Positions 62,144-64,000 of a stretch of DNA of 64,000 bases are shown piece after piece. Location of the stretch: the NCBI GenBank assembly GCA_905198155.1, contig CAJKBQ010000015.1:8704-72703 (forward strand), in the 5' to 3' direction. Every line of letters starts with the position of its first letter. The stretch's first letter is position 1. Both the position numbers and the translations under genes were made by a program. The stretch is from an uncultured Eubacteriales bacterium. Lineage in GTDB: Bacteria; Bacillota; Clostridia; Oscillospirales; Acutalibacteraceae. The notes below the pieces were generated by a model. The model did no database searches. It was not told where the DNA came from and saw only the letters and a list, made by a program, of their open reading frames with translations.

Positions 62144-62387
62144 GCAGATTACCTGCGCGATTTCCATAACAAAATCAATGCAAAATGGGAGAAAGTAAAC
62201 ATGGGGACGGATGGGAAGAAAGACGGCGAGCGGCGCGATTTTCGTTGCTGTTTTGCGCAAGGTGTATGTTGTTTCTTTTTCCGTTTGAAATGAAGAATGC
62301 TCTTATGCGGGAATTCGGGTGCATTTTGTGTCTTTTTTTCGCTGAAAATGCACCCTAAAAATCGCGCATCCAATTCCCCCGCAGCCC

Positions 62388-62416
62388 TTGCCAACCGCCG
62401 CCGCGCGTGCTATAAT
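62388..62416 (+). promoter_or_regulatory. Promoter of the alpha/beta hydrolase gene
   Basis: TTGCCA (62388-62393), 17-bp spacer, TATAAT (62411-62416) with extended TGC. Confidence 0.75.
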
Positions 62417-62444
62417 AAAAGCAAAAAACGAGGAGTATATGCAC

Positions 62445-63173
62445 ATGGCAGCTTTTCACGGATTTGAGCAAAAGGAATTTACATTTGAAGGGCGGAAAGC
62501 CGTGCTTGTTTTCCCGCCGCAGCCGGAAGCGCACGGCAATTGGCTGCTGAAAACGGAGTATTGGGACGCATTCCCGGAAATTGAGCTGGAAATGGTGCGC
62601 CGCGGGTACCATTTGGCGTACCTGCAAAACACTTCCCGATTCGCGCCGCAGGCCGATTGCGACGCGAAGGCGCGGTTCGCCGCGTTCCTGCACCGCGAAT
62701 ACGGCCTGCGTATGCGCTGCGTCCCGGTGGGCATGAGCTGCGGCGGCGCGCACGCCGTCGTCTTTGCCGGTACGCATCCGGAATGCGTCGCGTGCGTGTA
62801 CATCGACGCGCCGGTGCTGAATTACTGTGATTTCCCCGGACGACTGGGCGACGCGGAATGCGAGACCGTGTGGGAACGGGAATTTCTGCAAACGTATCCG
62901 GGGATGACGCGCGCAAAACTGCTGCAATTTGACCGCCACCCGATGAATTACATCGACGCGCTGAAAGCCGCCCAAATCCCGATCCTGCTGCTGTACGGTA
63001 CGCAGGACGAAACGGTGCGCTACGACTGCAACGGCCGCTGGCTGGCGGACGCATACCGCGACGCGCCGGAGCTGCTGACGGTGATCCCGCGCAATCTCCA
63101 AGGGCATCACCCGCACGGCGCGTGCGACGATCCGATGCAGATCATTCAGTTTATCCAGGCGCACTGCACCTGA
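62445..63173 (+). CDS. Alpha/beta hydrolase family protein
   Basis: 242 residues. Nucleophile elbow 'VGMSCGGAHAVVFAG' with Ser, a likely acid in 'LLYGTQDETVRYD' and the catalytic His in 'LQGHHPHGACDD'. The fold is that of small dienelactone hydrolase or acetylxylan-esterase-like enzymes, and the substrate is unknown. ATG 62445 is preferred over 62439: AGGAG lies 9 nt upstream rather than 3. It is a single gene with its own promoter and terminator. Confidence 0.85.
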   Translation: MAAFHGFEQKEFTFEGRKAVLVFPPQPEAHGNWLLKTEYWDAFPEIELEMVRRGYHLAYLQNTSRFAPQADCDAKARFAAFLHREYGLRMRCVPVGMSCGGAHAVVFAGTHPECVACVYIDAPVLNYCDFPGRLGDAECETVWEREFLQTYPGMTRAKLLQFDRHPMNYIDALKAAQIPILLLYGTQDETVRYDCNGRWLADAYRDAPELLTVIPRNLQGHHPHGACDDPMQIIQFIQAHCT

Positions 63174-63194
63174 GTTTCGGCAAAAGCGCATGAA

Positions 63195-63228
63195 AAAATC
63201 CCGTACGCGCCAAAACGTACGGGATTTT
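63195..63228. terminator. Bidirectional terminator
   Basis: AAAATCCCGTACG pairs with CGTACGGGATTTT around an 8-nt loop, between the hydrolase and the convergent Rrf2 gene. Confidence 0.9.
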
Positions 63229-63233
63229 GCGGT

Positions 63234-63656
63234 TCAAATCACATAATCGAACGGCTGCTGCTGCATCAGATCTGCCAGCGTGATCGATGAAAAATATTTC
63301 CGGGTGACGTCGTAATAGCCCTGCCACACCGGCAGCGTCCGGCACGATCCGGCGCGCGCACACACCGGTGCGCCGGCCTGCAGGCACGTCACCGGTGCCA
63401 GATCGCCTTCCACGAGTGATAAAATTTCCCACAGCGTGTACTGATCCGGCTCCCGCGTCAGCCGGTATCCCCCGCCGATCCCATGCGCGCTGTCGATCAA
63501 TCCGGCGGATTTGAGCGCCGGCATCATTTTTTCGATATATTTGAGCGAGATGTCCTGCCGTGCGGCCACCTCTTTCATCGGGATATACGCCCCGTTGCGG
63601 TGCTCCGCCAAGTCCAGCAGGATCCGGATGGCGTACCGTCCGCGCGTTGAAATCAT
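63234..63656 (-). CDS. Rrf2-family transcriptional regulator (IscR-like)
   Basis: 140 residues. N-terminal winged helix: 'MISTRGRYAIRILLDLAEH', 'MKEVAARQDISLKYIEKMM' and 'SAHGIGGGYRL' (wing). Three cysteines (91, 99 and 105 in 'CLQAGAPVCARAGSC') match the position of the [2Fe-2S] ligands of IscR, though the spacing is 8/6 rather than 6/6. It probably senses iron-sulphur status and represses its own promoter through the palindrome at 63686. AGGGAG lies about 10 nt before the ATG. CymR-type cysteine regulation is an alternative but lacks such cysteines. Confidence 0.92.
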   Translation of the reverse strand: MISTRGRYAIRILLDLAEHRNGAYIPMKEVAARQDISLKYIEKMMPALKSAGLIDSAHGIGGGYRLTREPDQYTLWEILSLVEGDLAPVTCLQAGAPVCARAGSCRTLPVWQGYYDVTRKYFSSITLADLMQQQPFDYVI

Positions 63657-63685
63657 GGTTCCGCACTCCCTTCCGCGAAATATCT

Positions 63686-63700
63686 ACCTATCTGGTAGGT
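63686..63700. promoter_or_regulatory. Candidate Rrf2 operator
   Basis: ACCTA-TCTGG-TAGGT is a perfect 5-5-5 inverted repeat at the expected transcription start of the Rrf2 gene, 30 bp upstream of its ATG. Confidence 0.65.
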
Positions 63701-63707
63701 TGGTTAT

Positions 63708-63736
63708 ATGATAGCACATTTCGCGGGGAATGTCAA
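63708..63736 (-). promoter_or_regulatory. Promoter of the Rrf2 gene
   Basis: On the minus strand TTGACA (63731-63736), 17-bp spacer, TATCAT (63708-63713). Confidence 0.78.
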
Positions 63737-63791
63737 GAGGGAGTGGGTGCATTGGCTTGCAAATCTTTTACCGGTTTCTTTCCGACAAACC

Positions 63792-63820
63792 TTGACAGGC
63801 CTCGACTTTTCCATTATAAT
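63792..63820 (+). promoter_or_regulatory. Strong rightward promoter at the window end
   Basis: TTGACA (63792-63797), 17-bp spacer, TATAAT (63815-63820): perfect consensus. The gene it drives lies beyond the window. Confidence 0.85.
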
Positions 63821-63827
63821 GATATTG

Positions 63828-64000
63828 ATGAGCGTACATTCAATACACACAAAGGCGGCTGCCCCCGCGCAAATCCAAATTGGGGGTTAGTTTTCCCCCT
63901 GAGAAGGGGGTGCATGCTGAAAACTGCGTTTTCAGCACAAGTCGCGCTTTATCGCGGTCGCGGACCGCGATTTGGCTTCGCCAACCAAGCCCGACTTTGG
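63828..64000 (+). promoter_or_regulatory. Structured leader RNA, cut by the window edge
   Basis: Transcribed from the promoter above. It contains a 20-codon frame (63828-63890) that begins at the predicted transcript start, and four G/C runs (CCCCC 63862, GGGGG 63882, CCCCC 63895, GGGGG 63906) that can pair in alternative ways. Further hairpins are TGCTGAAAAC/GTTTTCAGCA (63915-63937), ATCGCGGTC/GACCGCGAT (63951-63971) and TTGGC/GCCAA (63972-63984). An outer AAGTCG/CGACTT stem (63939/63992) encloses the last two. No known riboswitch was recognised. Confidence 0.45.

Noticed and set aside
62201..62293. 30-codon frame with GGGAG upstream between the 797-residue gene and the hydrolase
   Set aside because: Cys/Phe-rich peptide with no recognisable promoter or conservation evidence. 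The Shine-Dalgarno-like bases could be chance.
63895..63917. CTGAGA in the right-end leader as part of a thiamine riboswitch
   Set aside because: The other conserved parts of a thi-box (for example GAACCTGA and the second stem) are absent, and the bases are explained by the C5/G5 hairpin.
1..64000. CRISPR arrays, rRNA, tRNA, insertion sequences
   Set aside because: No regularly spaced direct repeats, conserved RNA sequences or transposase-like proteins were seen in the gaps or frames I read.

Overview
The window looks like the chromosome of an anaerobic, low-motility Firmicute of the class Clostridia (an Oscillospirales/Eubacteriales-type gut bacterium), with a fairly GC-rich genome. The evidence is AGGAGG or GAAAGGA ribosome binding sites, sigma-A-type promoters with a 17-bp spacer, lipoprotein signal peptides, an LplB/LplC-type sugar ABC transporter with a membrane-anchored AraC regulator, a manganese-type pyrophosphatase with CBS domains, a ferredoxin-dependent indolepyruvate oxidoreductase and an oxygen-sensitive glycyl radical enzyme with its activase. 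I see no rRNA, tRNA, insertion sequence or CRISPR array. No species can be named from the sequence alone.

Left part (1-11.5 kb): a 5'-truncated ParB-like gene, a stretch with repeated palindromic hairpins, and a response regulator/histidine kinase pair. An eight-gene operon for aromatic amino acid synthesis follows: aroF, tyrA, aroB, aroA, aroC, pheA and a fused aroE-aroK, seven reading frames preceded by a short leader peptide gene. The leader is rich in Tyr and Phe codons. It overlaps a set of mutually exclusive hairpins ending in an intrinsic terminator, so the operon appears to be controlled by ribosome-mediated attenuation. Dehydroquinate dehydratase is not in the operon.

Middle part (11.5-29.6 kb): a PIN-like protein with a long low-complexity linker, a GH38-like hydrolase with an esterase, alanine racemase, a DUF1643 protein, a CBS-containing pyrophosphatase, and a minus-strand series made of an acyl-CoA ligase, iorA, iorB, a phenylacetate-CoA ligase, an ACT-domain protein, thiamine pyrophosphokinase and a histidine phosphatase. 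The ior/paaK group would oxidise aryl pyruvates to aryl-acetyl-CoA and interconvert it with the free acid, that is, the catabolic counterpart of the aromatic operon. A MATE exporter and a lipoprotein close this part.

Right part (29.9-62 kb): carbohydrate utilisation. It holds an MFS sugar transporter with two phosphodiesterases, an AraA/FucI-like isomerase, several Gfo/Idh/MocA dehydrogenases, a frameshifted DUF6259 gene, a beta-lactamase-fold hydrolase, a second MATE exporter, the LplBC transporter with lipoprotein and sensor, a TIM-barrel isomerase/epimerase plus dehydrogenase pair facing an AraC regulator, and a five-gene operon facing another AraC regulator. That operon has an isomerase-dehydrogenase fusion, a glycyl radical activase, a glycyl radical enzyme with an unusual active-site motif, a cupin and a ManA-type isomerase. 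It is the best candidate for an undescribed catabolic pathway here. A 797-residue protein of unknown family follows.

Right end (62.4-64 kb): an alpha/beta hydrolase, an IscR-like Rrf2 regulator with a palindromic operator, and a strong rightward promoter followed by a highly structured leader cut off by the window edge.
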